Shown: one piece after another, positions 51,133-59,536 of the stretch
Layout of the letters: the number at the start of each line of letters is the position of its first letter
Numbering within the stretch: the stretch's first letter is position 1
Program-made: the position numbers and the translations under genes
The notes under the pieces: generated by a model
Seen by the model: only the letters and a program-made list of their open reading frames with translations
What the model was told of the DNA's origin: nothing
The model's database searches: none
Assembly: GCA_018368345.1 (NCBI GenBank)
Contig: JAGZEK010000001.1
Coordinates: forward strand, 124,001 to 188,000
DNA length: 64,000 nt
DNA from: Collinsella sp.
GTDB taxonomy: Bacteria > Actinomycetota > Coriobacteriia > Coriobacteriales > Coriobacteriaceae
Reading direction: 5' to 3'

Positions 51133-52428
51133 CTACGCTCCAAGTGCCGCCATGGGGATCACTGCCACGCCGTCGTCGCGCGTATAGGCGATGCTCCCCT
51201 TTCCAACCACGACCGCCAAAAACGCCGGCGCGGCATTCTGGGCAGCAGGATTGGAGAGCACTTTCCTCTCCAGCGCCTTGAGGTTTCTCGCTCCGTCGTC
51301 TGCCTTCGTCTCGCTCAGCTTGACCTCGATGGCTCCCCAGCGCCCGTCGTGCTCGACGACCAGATCGACCTCAAGTCCCTTCTCGTCGCGGAAATAATGG
51401 ACGCTGTTGTCGACGCCGCCGTAGGTGGAAAGGAACACGCGCACGTCGCGCAGGACAAGGTTCTCAAAGAGCATCCCCAGCGTCTGCATGTCGCCAAGTA
51501 GCCGCTCAGGAGTAGCCCCCAGCAACGCCGCCGCAAGCGACGGGTCGCAGAAATAACGCTTGGGACGCACGCGAACGCGGGCCTTCGAACGCATGGGCGG
51601 CTCCCATCCGCACAGGTCCTCGGTCAGCTTGAGCCTGTCGAAGAGGTCCAAGTACGCAACGATGGTCCTCTCGTCCGGGCCTGTCTCACCGTACGAGGCA
51701 TCCTTCATGAGCGTCTTGTACGTGACCGCCTGGCTCTCGTTCATAGCGAGAGCTCGCAAAAGGCCATATGCAAGCTCGGACGACATGCCCTCGTCCAGCA
51801 CGTTAACGTCAAGCACCGAGCGCACGTACTGACTTGCCGTCTCTCGCGCAAGCTCATCCGAAAGCCCAAGATTTGCAGGCCAACCGCCCCTGCAGCACCA
51901 GCGGGCGACGTCATCCACCGTGCTCTCGCGACGCTGAGGGGCAAAGCCCTCGCCCTTAAAGAGGCTTGTTAGCGACACGAGCGGCTCGCCGTCACCCGAC
52001 TCACACAGGGCCATGGGGCGCATAGACAGACGGGCGATCCTACCCGTGCCGGAATGACGAACATGGCTGCGCTCCTCGCTTTTGAGCGCGGTCGAGCCCG
52101 TGAGCAAAAGTGTCCCGCGCTCGTTGCCGCTCGCGTCCACGAAGCGCCGGGCGGCATCCCAGACCTCGGGCACCTCCTGCCATTCATCGACCAAGTGCGG
52201 CGCATCGCCGATGAGTGCCAGGCTTGGGTCGACCTCTGCCGCCGCGCGCTGCGCAGGCTCATCGAGTCTGGAAACACTCGCCGAGCGAGAGAGCGCCGTC
52301 CAGGTCTTGCCGCACCATTTGGGGCCGTTAATCTCCACGCAGCCAAACGCCCGCATAAGGGTGTCGAGGCGCTCCTCTATGAGCCGGGACCTGTATCCCT
52401 TTTGGGTCAATCTCTTTGGTGCATCCAT
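51133..52428 (-). CDS. AAA ATPase with DUF4143 (AAA_14 family)
   Basis: 431 residues. INGPKWCGKTWTALS is the P-loop (GxxxxGKT) and HLVDEWQEVPEVWDAAR the Walker B-like DEWQ motif. LLLTGSTAL is the sensor and the C-terminal DUF4143 is a restriction-like fold with YFRDEKGLEVDLVVEHDGRWGAIEVKLSE, holding E-x(n)-D-x-V and ExK. The role of this family is unclear. The gene is preceded by 5 x 23-bp iterons (52465-52560). Confidence 0.87.
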   Translation of the reverse strand: MDAPKRLTQKGYRSRLIEERLDTLMRAFGCVEINGPKWCGKTWTALSRSASVSRLDEPAQRAAAEVDPSLALIGDAPHLVDEWQEVPEVWDAARRFVDASGNERGTLLLTGSTALKSEERSHVRHSGTGRIARLSMRPMALCESGDGEPLVSLTSLFKGEGFAPQRRESTVDDVARWCCRGGWPANLGLSDELARETASQYVRSVLDVNVLDEGMSSELAYGLLRALAMNESQAVTYKTLMKDASYGETGPDERTIVAYLDLFDRLKLTEDLCGWEPPMRSKARVRVRPKRYFCDPSLAAALLGATPERLLGDMQTLGMLFENLVLRDVRVFLSTYGGVDNSVHYFRDEKGLEVDLVVEHDGRWGAIEVKLSETKADDGARNLKALERKVLSNPAAQNAAPAFLAVVVGKGSIAYTRDDGVAVIPMAALGA

Positions 52429-52464
52429 AGACGGCCGCCTCTCTCCATCACGCGATATGCGAAA

Positions 52465-52562
52465 TTACGCCATTCTCAATACAGATTTTACGCCACTTTC
52501 AATGTAGTTTTTACGCCGTTCTGAATGTAGTTTTTACGCTACTTTCAATGCACGATTTACGC
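52465..52562 (-). repeat. Five tandem 23-bp iterons upstream of the AAA/DUF4143 gene
   Basis: Units start at 52465, 52488, 52511, 52534 and 52557, exactly 23 bp apart. The plus-strand consensus is TTACGCCACTTTCAATGTAG with trailing TTT, slightly varied between units; the last unit is truncated. They begin 37 bp upstream of the ATG at 52428. They are likely protein binding sites controlling that gene. Confidence 0.88.
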
Positions 52563-52620
52563 TTGGAATCCTTGACGCGGCACTTGTTCAACCACCGGAA
52601 CACCAGATTGCCCGGATTCT

Positions 52621-52850
52621 GGGACGCGTTTTCCGCCCCATGCCTCCACCGGAAAATGCGTCCCATTCTGAACGCTCATTCTGGGATGCAGCTTCCGTAT
52701 GCAGCCCCGTTGGGAAAGCGTGTCCCGTTTTGGAGCCGAGATCCGGGATGCAGTTTCCGCTTGAGGGCCGATTCGGAAACGGCATTCCATTCTGGAGCCG
52801 AAATCTGGGACGCAGTTTCCGCCAGGGGCTGCAAAGGGAAAGCACATCCC
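52621..52850. repeat. 62-bp-period array of palindromes, four units
   Basis: Each unit has a left arm GGGAYGCAGTTTCCG (starts 52621, 52683, 52745 and 52807, exactly 62 bp apart), a 14-nt loop (13 nt in the last), and a right arm CGGAAANNGCRTCCC (52650, 52712, 52774, and 52835-52850 in the last). An 18-nt linker (ATTCTGGAGCCGAAATCT type) follows. Arms vary but most changes keep pairing. The same family occurs at 54393 and 59301. A degenerate tail follows to about 52885. Confidence 0.88.
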
Positions 52851-52881
52851 ATTCCGAGCATCAATTCCGAAGCGCGCTTCG

Positions 52882-54273
52882 TCATCCCCGCTCACACATC
52901 TCGGCAAACGAAATAAGCTTGGTGTCTCCCCTACTCGCTGCAGCCTCCTGGCACCCTTGAGTAAAGCCGCGTTTCGAGAAGATCGCGTAGCTCTTATGCT
53001 GCCGTCTAAAGAGCTCGCTTCGGTACACGAGCTTTTCCAGAACGTCCTCGCCTACCGGCTCGTTACGCCATTTGCACTCCGCATAAAGCGCCGCGCCCTC
53101 TCCGTCGTCGACAATCAAATCGACCTCTTCCTGCGTGCGCGTCCGATTGTCCGTTCCCCACCAGCGGCCCACCGTTGCCGGAACCGCATCAAGCTCGCCC
53201 GCGCGCGCAAGCTCGTACACATACTGCCGGCAAATAAGCTCAAATACCGTACCCATATAGTCGGAAAGATGCGGCTCGATGCGCCCATACGCCATCTCGG
53301 CCATACCGTTTTGAATCAGGCCGATATTCTGTGGCACAAACCGGTACCAGAATCTAAACATCTGATCGCACAACTGGTACACAGCCCGTTTGTTGCTCGT
53401 CTCGTTGAGCGGCAACTCGCGCTCGGCAATTCCAAGCGAAGCCAGCTTATCAACATAGCTCTTCACGTTGCTCGCCGGAATTCCGGCGGCGCCGGCGATC
53501 TCGGATATCTTCGAACGGCCTTGGGCAATTGCCTGAACGATGGCATCGTACTGCTCGGGATTTCGACATTCCTGCAGCAACAGGCTGCTCGGCTCTTCAA
53601 AGAGATAGCCCGAAGGGTTCAGGAACAAGCGCATGATGTTGTCTTTGAGCGAAGTTGACGTGTCGACCTTCTCGACATAGGCGGGAATACCGCCCGTCAT
53701 GCCATAACAAACCGCCGCGTCCTCGCGATCCATGCTGCGCCACAAGTCGAGCGTCGTTAGAAAATCGAGCGGCATGATCTTGAACTGTGCCGTTCGCCTA
53801 CCGTAGAGCGGGCTCTCGTAACCCAGCACCTGCTCTTCCATAAACGAAAGCGACGAGCCGCACAGGACAAGCATGAGCTTGGTCTCTTTGTACAAATGGT
53901 CGATCTTTTCTTGCAGCAACGAGCTGACCTCGGGGCACGATTGAGCCAGATAGGGGTACTCGTCGATTACAACGATCAGGCGGTTCTCGCGCGACATGGC
54001 AGCAAGCGCATCGAATGCCTCGTCAAAGCTCCTAAACGACACGCTTACCGCACCCGTCTGACCGGCGAGCACCGCTTGACTAAAGTACTGCAAGTTCGCC
54101 TTCGCATTGGTGCGGCGAGCCTGAAAATAAATGGCATGCTTGCCCTGAATGAACTCTGTAATGAGGCGCGTTTTGCCCACGCGCCGGCGGCCGTAAATCA
54201 CGGGCATCTCAAAGGAATCTGAGTTGTAGAGTCGATTGAACTCGTCCATTTCTGTGGTTCTACCGATAAACAT
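52882..54273 (-). CDS. ATPase_2 / DUF234 family ATP-binding protein
   Basis: 463 residues. VIYGRRRVGKTRLITEFI is the P-loop, RLIVVIDEYPYLAQ Walker B and LMLVLCGSSLSFME the sensor. A winged helix (SKISEIAGAAGIPASNVKSY) follows, then DUF234 with RTRTQEEVDLIVDD and ALYAECKWRN, a nuclease-like D...ExK pattern. It differs from the DUF4143 ATPase and has its own upstream palindrome (54294-54345). The cellular role is unknown. Confidence 0.87.
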   Translation of the reverse strand: MFIGRTTEMDEFNRLYNSDSFEMPVIYGRRRVGKTRLITEFIQGKHAIYFQARRTNAKANLQYFSQAVLAGQTGAVSVSFRSFDEAFDALAAMSRENRLIVVIDEYPYLAQSCPEVSSLLQEKIDHLYKETKLMLVLCGSSLSFMEEQVLGYESPLYGRRTAQFKIMPLDFLTTLDLWRSMDREDAAVCYGMTGGIPAYVEKVDTSTSLKDNIMRLFLNPSGYLFEEPSSLLLQECRNPEQYDAIVQAIAQGRSKISEIAGAAGIPASNVKSYVDKLASLGIAERELPLNETSNKRAVYQLCDQMFRFWYRFVPQNIGLIQNGMAEMAYGRIEPHLSDYMGTVFELICRQYVYELARAGELDAVPATVGRWWGTDNRTRTQEEVDLIVDDGEGAALYAECKWRNEPVGEDVLEKLVYRSELFRRQHKSYAIFSKRGFTQGCQEAAASRGDTKLISFAEMCERG

Positions 54274-54293
54274 GCGCGCACCTTCGATCGTTA

Positions 54294-54345
54294 ACGTTAT
54301 AGCTAGCTATATTATAGCTGCTTATAATATAGCTAGCTATAACGT
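54294..54345. promoter_or_regulatory. Perfect 23-bp-arm palindrome with two TATAGCTAGCTATA sites
   Basis: Arm 54294-54316 is the exact reverse complement of 54323-54345; the loop is gctgct. Each arm contains the 14-bp palindrome TATAGCTAGCTATA (54298-54311, 54328-54341), with centres 30 bp apart. It lies 20 bp before the ATP-binding gene start, so binding there would block the gene. It is very AT-rich in a GC-rich chromosome. Confidence 0.88.
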
Positions 54346-54370
54346 AAATGAGTCTGCACTCGGGAATTAG

Positions 54371-54465
54371 GTCGTGGTCCCGCAGCCAAAATGGAATGGA
54401 GCTTCCACTAGAGGCCTCAACCGGAAACTGCGTCCCACTCTGAGGCCGAAAAATGGGTCCCCAGC
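54371..54465. repeat. 62-bp palindrome family, one unit
   Basis: The unit GGAATGGAGCTTCCA (54393-54407), 14-nt loop, CGGAAACTGCGTCCC (54422-54436) and an 18-nt linker (54437-54454) matches the 52621 array. The lead-in GGTCCCGCAGCCAAAAT resembles 59266-59281. The next unit is degenerate. Confidence 0.8.
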
Positions 54466-54500
54466 GATCCCGGGACACACTCCCGCGCCGGCACGACAGC

Positions 54501-54532
54501 AAAAAGGGGCCGCCTGCTCGACGACCCCCTTT
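54501..54532 (-). terminator. Terminator of the YhgE-like gene
   Basis: On the minus strand AAAGGGG...CCCCTTT is followed by TT, about 30 bp after the stop codon. Confidence 0.7.
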
Positions 54533-54565
54533 CTCGCTTAACAATAGCGGGCAAACACCGGCAGC

Positions 54566-56995
54566 CTACTTGCTGATGGCACCCGTCATGTAGACAAACT
54601 GGACGCGGCCCATGTGCCCGCCCTGCTCGCCGTTGACAAAATCCGTCGGCGTAAAGTCGGGGTTGAGCATGTCCTGGACCTTGTCCTTGATGGTGTCGAT
54701 CACCTGGGTATCGAGGTCACCCGTGCGATCGGCGAGCTCCTGCATACCGCTGCCGAGCTGGGACGCGCCGCTCGCAAGCGTGGTCGCGCCCGAGGACAGG
54801 AGGTTCATGCCGGTGGCAAGGCTCACCGAACCAGCCTTGAGCTGCGCAGCACCGCTGTTGAGCTGTGAGACGCCACTGGCAAGGGCGGGCGTGGCGCCGT
54901 TGAGCTGCTGCGTGCCCGCGGCAAGCTGCTCGGTGCCCGCGGCAAGCGCCGTCGTGCCATCGCTGAGCTGGCCCGCACCCGTGGCGGCAGAGGTCACGCC
55001 GGCAACAAGGCCGGGGTTTTCGGCAGAAGGATTCGCCGGGTTGATGGCGCTGTTCATGTAGGCGATAGCGCCGGCAAGACTCAGCTGCTGACCGTCCTGA
55101 ACGGTGGTATAGCCCTGAATGGCGCCATCGAGCGCGGTGGCAGCACCCTGGGCGCCACCTTGGGCACCGGCGGCCTGCGCAAGAATCGTGACCTGGTCGG
55201 TAAGCGTGCCGAACATGGGCTTGGCGCCGTCAAGGCCCGCAGACGCCTGGGTGTTGAGGCCCTGGGCACCAGAGACCGCCCCAGCCGCCTTATCGAGAAT
55301 CGCGTCGAGACCCGTCGCGTCGGCACCAGAAGCAGCGGTAGCAGCTGCACCGGCGCTGGTAACTGCCGAGCCCGCACTGGCCATGGCGGCGTCGAGCTTT
55401 GCTGTGGCATCGCTCAACTCGGCCGCTGCAGCTTTGGCGCTATCGAGATCGATGGCATTCGCAACCTTCGTCTGCGCATCGGCAACAGCAGCCTTGGCGG
55501 CGGCAATACTCGTAGCGGCACTTTCGGCGCTCGTCTTTGCGCTCGCAGCGCTGGCCTTAGCGGCGTCGTTGCCCATAGCGCTTGCCACCTGCTTGGCTCC
55601 AGCAAGAGCCTGCTGAGCACCGGCAAGATACTGGTCCTCGCCATTGAGCGCCGCGGCAAGGCCCTGTGCGCCGTACAGCGCGTTATAGGCGCCGGTGGAG
55701 GTCGCGGTTACGGACTTCTGAGCGGCCTCGGTAGCAGCAGCCGCCTTTGCAAGGTTGGCTTCCTGCGTCTGTTTGTTCAACGTCAGCGCATTCACATAGG
55801 TATCGGAGCCAGCCGCAATGCCGCCAATGCCGCCCGAGATCTGCTGTGCGCTCCCCTGCAGCTTGGCAAGGCCCGCCTTAAGATCGGCAGCACCACCCTT
55901 GAGCTGCGCGGCACCGGCGTTAACGCCAACAGCACCGTCATTCAAACTGTTCACGCCCTCAACCAGCGTGGGCACCTGAGCATTGAGCTGGCTCGTGCCG
56001 ACGGCAAGCGCCGCAGCGCCACTAGCCAGCGTGCCGGCACCGGTGTTGGCGGTGGCAAGCGAAGCCGCCAGCGTCTTGGCGCCGTCGGCAAGCTGACCGG
56101 CGCCGCTATTGGCCGTGGCAATGCCGTTCGAGAGCTCCGTGAGCTGGCTCGTGTCCACGCTGCTCGAATCGACATCGAGCGCAAGGCTCAACGGCACACC
56201 CACAATCTGCCAGCCGTCAAACTCAAAGTCCTCGACATCGGTCGAAATGGTGTAATCGCCCGTCGTGCCGGGGATCACCATGTAGGTGAGCTGCGTGTTG
56301 GAGCCGTTGGCGGCGATCGTCGCACCCTCGGCATCAATGTTGTGTGCCTCGGCATCCTTGAGCTGGCCGGTAATCTGAACCAGATAGTTGTCGGCATACT
56401 CGCCGCCGGTATAGTCCTCGTTCTTCTCGACCTTGAGCTTCATGGTGAGCTTACCGCTCTTGCCCGCCAGATCCTTGGCGTCAATGTCCTGACCGTCGAG
56501 CTGATAGCTCACGGCGACGTTCCACGGCATCTGCGTGTTCTTGTCCAGGTCGCCCTGGTAGACAAAGTCTTGCACGCCCTGGCCCTCAACGGCGACCGCG
56601 TCGTTGGTATCGGAGAGCTTCTTGGTCGTGGAGAGGTTGGTCACCTTGCTGTACGAGCCGGCGTCGTCGATCTTGACGCCCTTATTGGCCTCGAAGCTAT
56701 TGACCACGTAAACACCCGTGCGATTGCCGTCGGCATCGGTTTTGACGTATACGACCTGGTTTTTCTTATATCCCGGCGTGCTGTTATCGGAGCCCGTCGC
56801 CATCTGCTCACTCGTAGCCGAGGCAGCGCTCGTCGACCCTACGCCGTCGGCGAACACAACGGCACCGGGAACGGTAAGGGCCACGGTCAGACCGGCGGCA
56901 AGAGCGAGCGCAGCGATGCGCTTATGGGGACGACGTACAAGATCGCGTTGGGCTTTGAGCTCTTTCGAAGCGGTATCAGTGGTATGGGTATGCAT
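54566..56995 (-). CDS. YhgE/Pip-like secreted coiled-coil protein
   Basis: 809 residues from ATG 56995 (AAGGA 10 nt upstream). A signal/anchor helix (IAALALAAGLTVALTVPGAV) follows a basic N-terminus. Residues about 60-300 form a beta domain. The rest is long Ala-rich helices with heptad-like repeats (LASGAAALAVGTSQLN, LNSGAAQLKAGSVSL, LASGASQLGSG) as in YhgE/Pip and X-X-X-Leu-X-X-Gly repeats. No clear C-terminal membrane bundle is seen, unlike classic YhgE. It follows the MMPL gene by 32 bp and is probably its extracellular partner. Confidence 0.78.
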   Translation of the reverse strand: MHTHTTDTASKELKAQRDLVRRPHKRIAALALAAGLTVALTVPGAVVFADGVGSTSAASATSEQMATGSDNSTPGYKKNQVVYVKTDADGNRTGVYVVNSFEANKGVKIDDAGSYSKVTNLSTTKKLSDTNDAVAVEGQGVQDFVYQGDLDKNTQMPWNVAVSYQLDGQDIDAKDLAGKSGKLTMKLKVEKNEDYTGGEYADNYLVQITGQLKDAEAHNIDAEGATIAANGSNTQLTYMVIPGTTGDYTISTDVEDFEFDGWQIVGVPLSLALDVDSSSVDTSQLTELSNGIATANSGAGQLADGAKTLAASLATANTGAGTLASGAAALAVGTSQLNAQVPTLVEGVNSLNDGAVGVNAGAAQLKGGAADLKAGLAKLQGSAQQISGGIGGIAAGSDTYVNALTLNKQTQEANLAKAAAATEAAQKSVTATSTGAYNALYGAQGLAAALNGEDQYLAGAQQALAGAKQVASAMGNDAAKASAASAKTSAESAATSIAAAKAAVADAQTKVANAIDLDSAKAAAAELSDATAKLDAAMASAGSAVTSAGAAATAASGADATGLDAILDKAAGAVSGAQGLNTQASAGLDGAKPMFGTLTDQVTILAQAAGAQGGAQGAATALDGAIQGYTTVQDGQQLSLAGAIAYMNSAINPANPSAENPGLVAGVTSAATGAGQLSDGTTALAAGTEQLAAGTQQLNGATPALASGVSQLNSGAAQLKAGSVSLATGMNLLSSGATTLASGASQLGSGMQELADRTGDLDTQVIDTIKDKVQDMLNPDFTPTDFVNGEQGGHMGRVQFVYMTGAISK

Positions 56996-57027
56996 TGCGG
57001 TATTCCTTCCAACTGCTTTGTAAAACG

Positions 57028-59154
57028 TTACTGAGCGGAGCCGTCCGCAGCCGATGCCTCGGTGGTATCCGAAACCGGATCCTGGGCATCCTTGGGCAAA
57101 AAATGAGCTTTGAGCGTGGTCTTGCCGATGAGGCCATCGAGCACATACAGGAAACCCGGCAGCGCAAAGAGTACGGCGACTAGGGAGATGCTCACGCCGA
57201 CGCCCAGGAACCAGCCGATCTGCTTGAGCACGCCGTGGCTCGAGATCGCATGGATCAGGAAGCCACTGATCAGCAGAACCGATCCAGAGGTCAAAACAGG
57301 AATCGTGCAAGCTTCCATGGTCTCGAGTAGCGCTTCGCGCTTATGCATGGTCACGCGGTCCTCACGATAGCGGTCAGCAATCAGGATGCCGTAGTCGACG
57401 GCAACGCCCAGCTGGATGGAGCTCACAATTAAGTAGGCGAGGAAGAACTCGTGCATACCGGTGTAGAGCGGTGCAGCAAAGTTGATCCAGATCGAGGTCT
57501 CAATCACGAGCACCAAGATGATCGGCAGGCTCAGCGACTTGGTGGCCAGCAGCAAGACCGCGAACACGGCCACGACGGCGATGAGGTCGACCTTGCCCTT
57601 ATCGACGGTGATGGTGTCCTTAAGGTCGGTGGTGCTCACGCCCTCGCCGGCGAGCATTGCCTTACCCGGATAATGTTTGTCCGCGATACAACGAATCTTC
57701 TTGACCAGCTTAAATGTACTCGGACCCTCGTAGGGCGCGGTAACCGTGAGCACCAAACGGCTGTAGTGCTCTCCCTCCACCAGATCGAGCGTGTCCTTTT
57801 CGGCCATGCCCGTGGGGATATAGGGACTCGCAACGTCAACATAGCTCTGGATGGACTTGACCTCGGGGAGCGCCTTGAGCTCATTGGAGAGTGCCTGCTC
57901 CTCGCTCACCTCTCCACGGGGAACGAGCACAACGTAGGTATCGGAGTTGCCAAAGACCTCCTTGACCTTGTCCATATCCTGACCAAGCCGCGTATCCGAA
58001 CCAAAAATGTGCGAAGTGCCGTAGTAGTACGTGATATCGCTGGAGGTCGATGCCACACGCGCAGGGTAAACCACGGCGAGGATCACGACGGCAGCGGGGA
58101 TACAGACCTTGAGCACCAGACGGGCGAACTTACCCAGCGGCGGGACAAAGGGCCTGTGCTGCGATTTTTGCACAAAGCCATCGAACTGAACGAACATCGA
58201 AGGAACAAAGGTAAAGACCGATACCAGGCTGATGGCGATACCCTTTGCAAGGGCAAGACCAAGGTCGGGGCCGATCTTAAACTGCATGGCGGCAAGCGCG
58301 ATAAAGCCGATGCAGACCGTGCAACCGCTCGAAAACACGGCGACCGAGGACAGGCAGCACGACTGCACCATGTCTTCGGCAACGCTGCCGTGGCGGCCAC
58401 GCTCCTCGTTAAAGCGGTGCAGCAAAAAGACCGAGAAGTCCAGCGCGATGGCAACCTGCAAAATGGAGCCCGCAGAGTTAGTGACAAAGCTAATCTCGCC
58501 AAAGATGAGGTTGGTGCCCCAGTTGATAAACACCGAGACGCCCAGGCCCAGCAGTACCAGGATGGGTTCGGCCCAGCTGGTAGTCGTGATGACCAGAATC
58601 ACGAAGATAATCGCTATGACAGCGACCGTGATAATGCTGATCTGCTGCTCGGTCGATGTGGTGGCGAGCGCGTTAGACATGGCCGAGCCCGTAATGGCGC
58701 CCTCGTCGCCCACGATATCTCGGATAGCGTCGGTTGCCTCGATCTCCTTTTCGGAATTAACCGTCACCGTAAACAGGGCGTTGTTCTTTTTGTAATAGGT
58801 CTCAACGGTGTCTTTGTCTTGCGTGGCAAGCGGCTGATCGATATCTGCCGCGTCGTCAAGCCATAGGACCTCCTCGACGCCGTCGACCTTTTTGATTTTG
58901 TCCTTGTATTTGAGCGCCTGAGCGATCGAGACATTGGGCACCATAACGCGACAGTTGGGAATGTCGCCCTCAAACTCATCACCCATGGTATTCAGAGCGA
59001 CGGTCGACGCCGCTTCGTCGGGCAGATAGCTCGTAATGTCGTAGTTAACGCCTACAAACTGGCGCAGGAACAGGCATACCAGTGCTGCCACCGCATAGAA
59101 CGCGATGATGGGTTTGCGGTGCTTCACGACCCATCGAAATAGCTTCTCTTTCAA
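57028..59154 (-). CDS. MMPL/RND-family membrane transporter
   Basis: 708 residues from TTG 59154 (GGAGG 7 nt upstream; the alternative TTG at 59160 abuts the site). An N-terminal helix (KPIIAFYAVAALVCLFLRQF), an exterior loop of about 130 residues, six helices (AVIAIIFVILVITTTSWAEP, FVTNSAGSILQVAIALDFSV), a second loop and six further helices with SSIQLGVAVDYGILIADRYR. The Asp-Tyr/Asp-Phe motifs in the middle helices are the MMPL proton path. It probably exports lipids or peptides together with the coiled-coil protein downstream. Confidence 0.88.
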   Translation of the reverse strand: MKEKLFRWVVKHRKPIIAFYAVAALVCLFLRQFVGVNYDITSYLPDEAASTVALNTMGDEFEGDIPNCRVMVPNVSIAQALKYKDKIKKVDGVEEVLWLDDAADIDQPLATQDKDTVETYYKKNNALFTVTVNSEKEIEATDAIRDIVGDEGAITGSAMSNALATTSTEQQISIITVAVIAIIFVILVITTTSWAEPILVLLGLGVSVFINWGTNLIFGEISFVTNSAGSILQVAIALDFSVFLLHRFNEERGRHGSVAEDMVQSCCLSSVAVFSSGCTVCIGFIALAAMQFKIGPDLGLALAKGIAISLVSVFTFVPSMFVQFDGFVQKSQHRPFVPPLGKFARLVLKVCIPAAVVILAVVYPARVASTSSDITYYYGTSHIFGSDTRLGQDMDKVKEVFGNSDTYVVLVPRGEVSEEQALSNELKALPEVKSIQSYVDVASPYIPTGMAEKDTLDLVEGEHYSRLVLTVTAPYEGPSTFKLVKKIRCIADKHYPGKAMLAGEGVSTTDLKDTITVDKGKVDLIAVVAVFAVLLLATKSLSLPIILVLVIETSIWINFAAPLYTGMHEFFLAYLIVSSIQLGVAVDYGILIADRYREDRVTMHKREALLETMEACTIPVLTSGSVLLISGFLIHAISSHGVLKQIGWFLGVGVSISLVAVLFALPGFLYVLDGLIGKTTLKAHFLPKDAQDPVSDTTEASAADGSAQ

Positions 59155-59260
59155 CCTCAATCCTCCATAACGCTCAGCCTATGTTTTGTTCTTTGTTATA
59201 TTCCACATTTGATAGTTATACAACATGTGTAGGATAAAGGCGCCATAAAGATATGCGATT

Positions 59261-59410
59261 GACGCGGTCCCGGAGCCAAAACAGCCGCTGCAGAAGCAGT
59301 TCGGAAAGTGCATCCCGTTTTGGAGCCAGATTCCGGGATGCAGTTTCCGCTTGGGGCCCCGTTGGGAAAGCGCGTCCCGTTCTAAAGTCGAATTGTGGGA
59401 TGCGCTTTCC
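59261..59410. repeat. 62-bp palindrome family, two and a half units
   Basis: CGGAAAGTGCATCCC (59301-59315), linker, GGGATGCAGTTTCCG (59334-59348), 14-nt loop, GGGAAAGCGCGTCCC (59363-59377), linker, GGGATGCGCTTTCCG (59396-59410). Left arms 59334 and 59396 are 62 bp apart. The first unit (59261-59300) is degenerate. Confidence 0.85.
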
Positions 59411-59438
59411 GATCGGCAGCCCTCGCTCGGCAAACAAA

Positions 59439-59466
59439 AGGCCCCGGCTCGCACGGAAGCCGGGGC
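59439..59466 (-). terminator. Terminator of the xanthine dehydrogenase gene
   Basis: GGCCCCGGCT (59439-59448) pairs with AGCCGGGGCC (59457-59466), followed on the minus strand by TTTTGTTT. Confidence 0.88.
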
Positions 59467-59536
59467 CAAAGGCACAGCGTATGCAGTTGATGGTGAGCGC
59501 GAACAGCCCATCGGCAATGGCTGTCCGCGCCCTACC

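Larger units (their letters stand above)
52429..52881. other. Repeat-filled gap between two AAA ATPase genes
   Basis: It is made of five 23-bp iterons (52465-52560) followed by four 62-bp palindromic units (52621-52850). Short ORFs that span it on both strands are by-products of the palindromes. Confidence 0.75.
59161..59536. other. Gap with palindrome array and xdh terminator
   Basis: It has an AT-rich promoter region near 59170-59240 for the MMPL operon, 62-bp family palindromes (59261-59410) and the terminator at 59439-59466. No gene is seen. Confidence 0.55.

Noticed and set aside
52621..52850. CRISPR array
   Set aside because: Spacers are not unique: linkers and loops are themselves conserved in length and sequence, repeats are palindromes with 62-bp period, and no cas genes are present.
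52548..52960. Protein-coding genes of 100-120 residues across the palindrome array
   Set aside because: Both strands give similar repetitive ORFs because the DNA is palindromic; no ribosome sites and the composition is repeat-driven.
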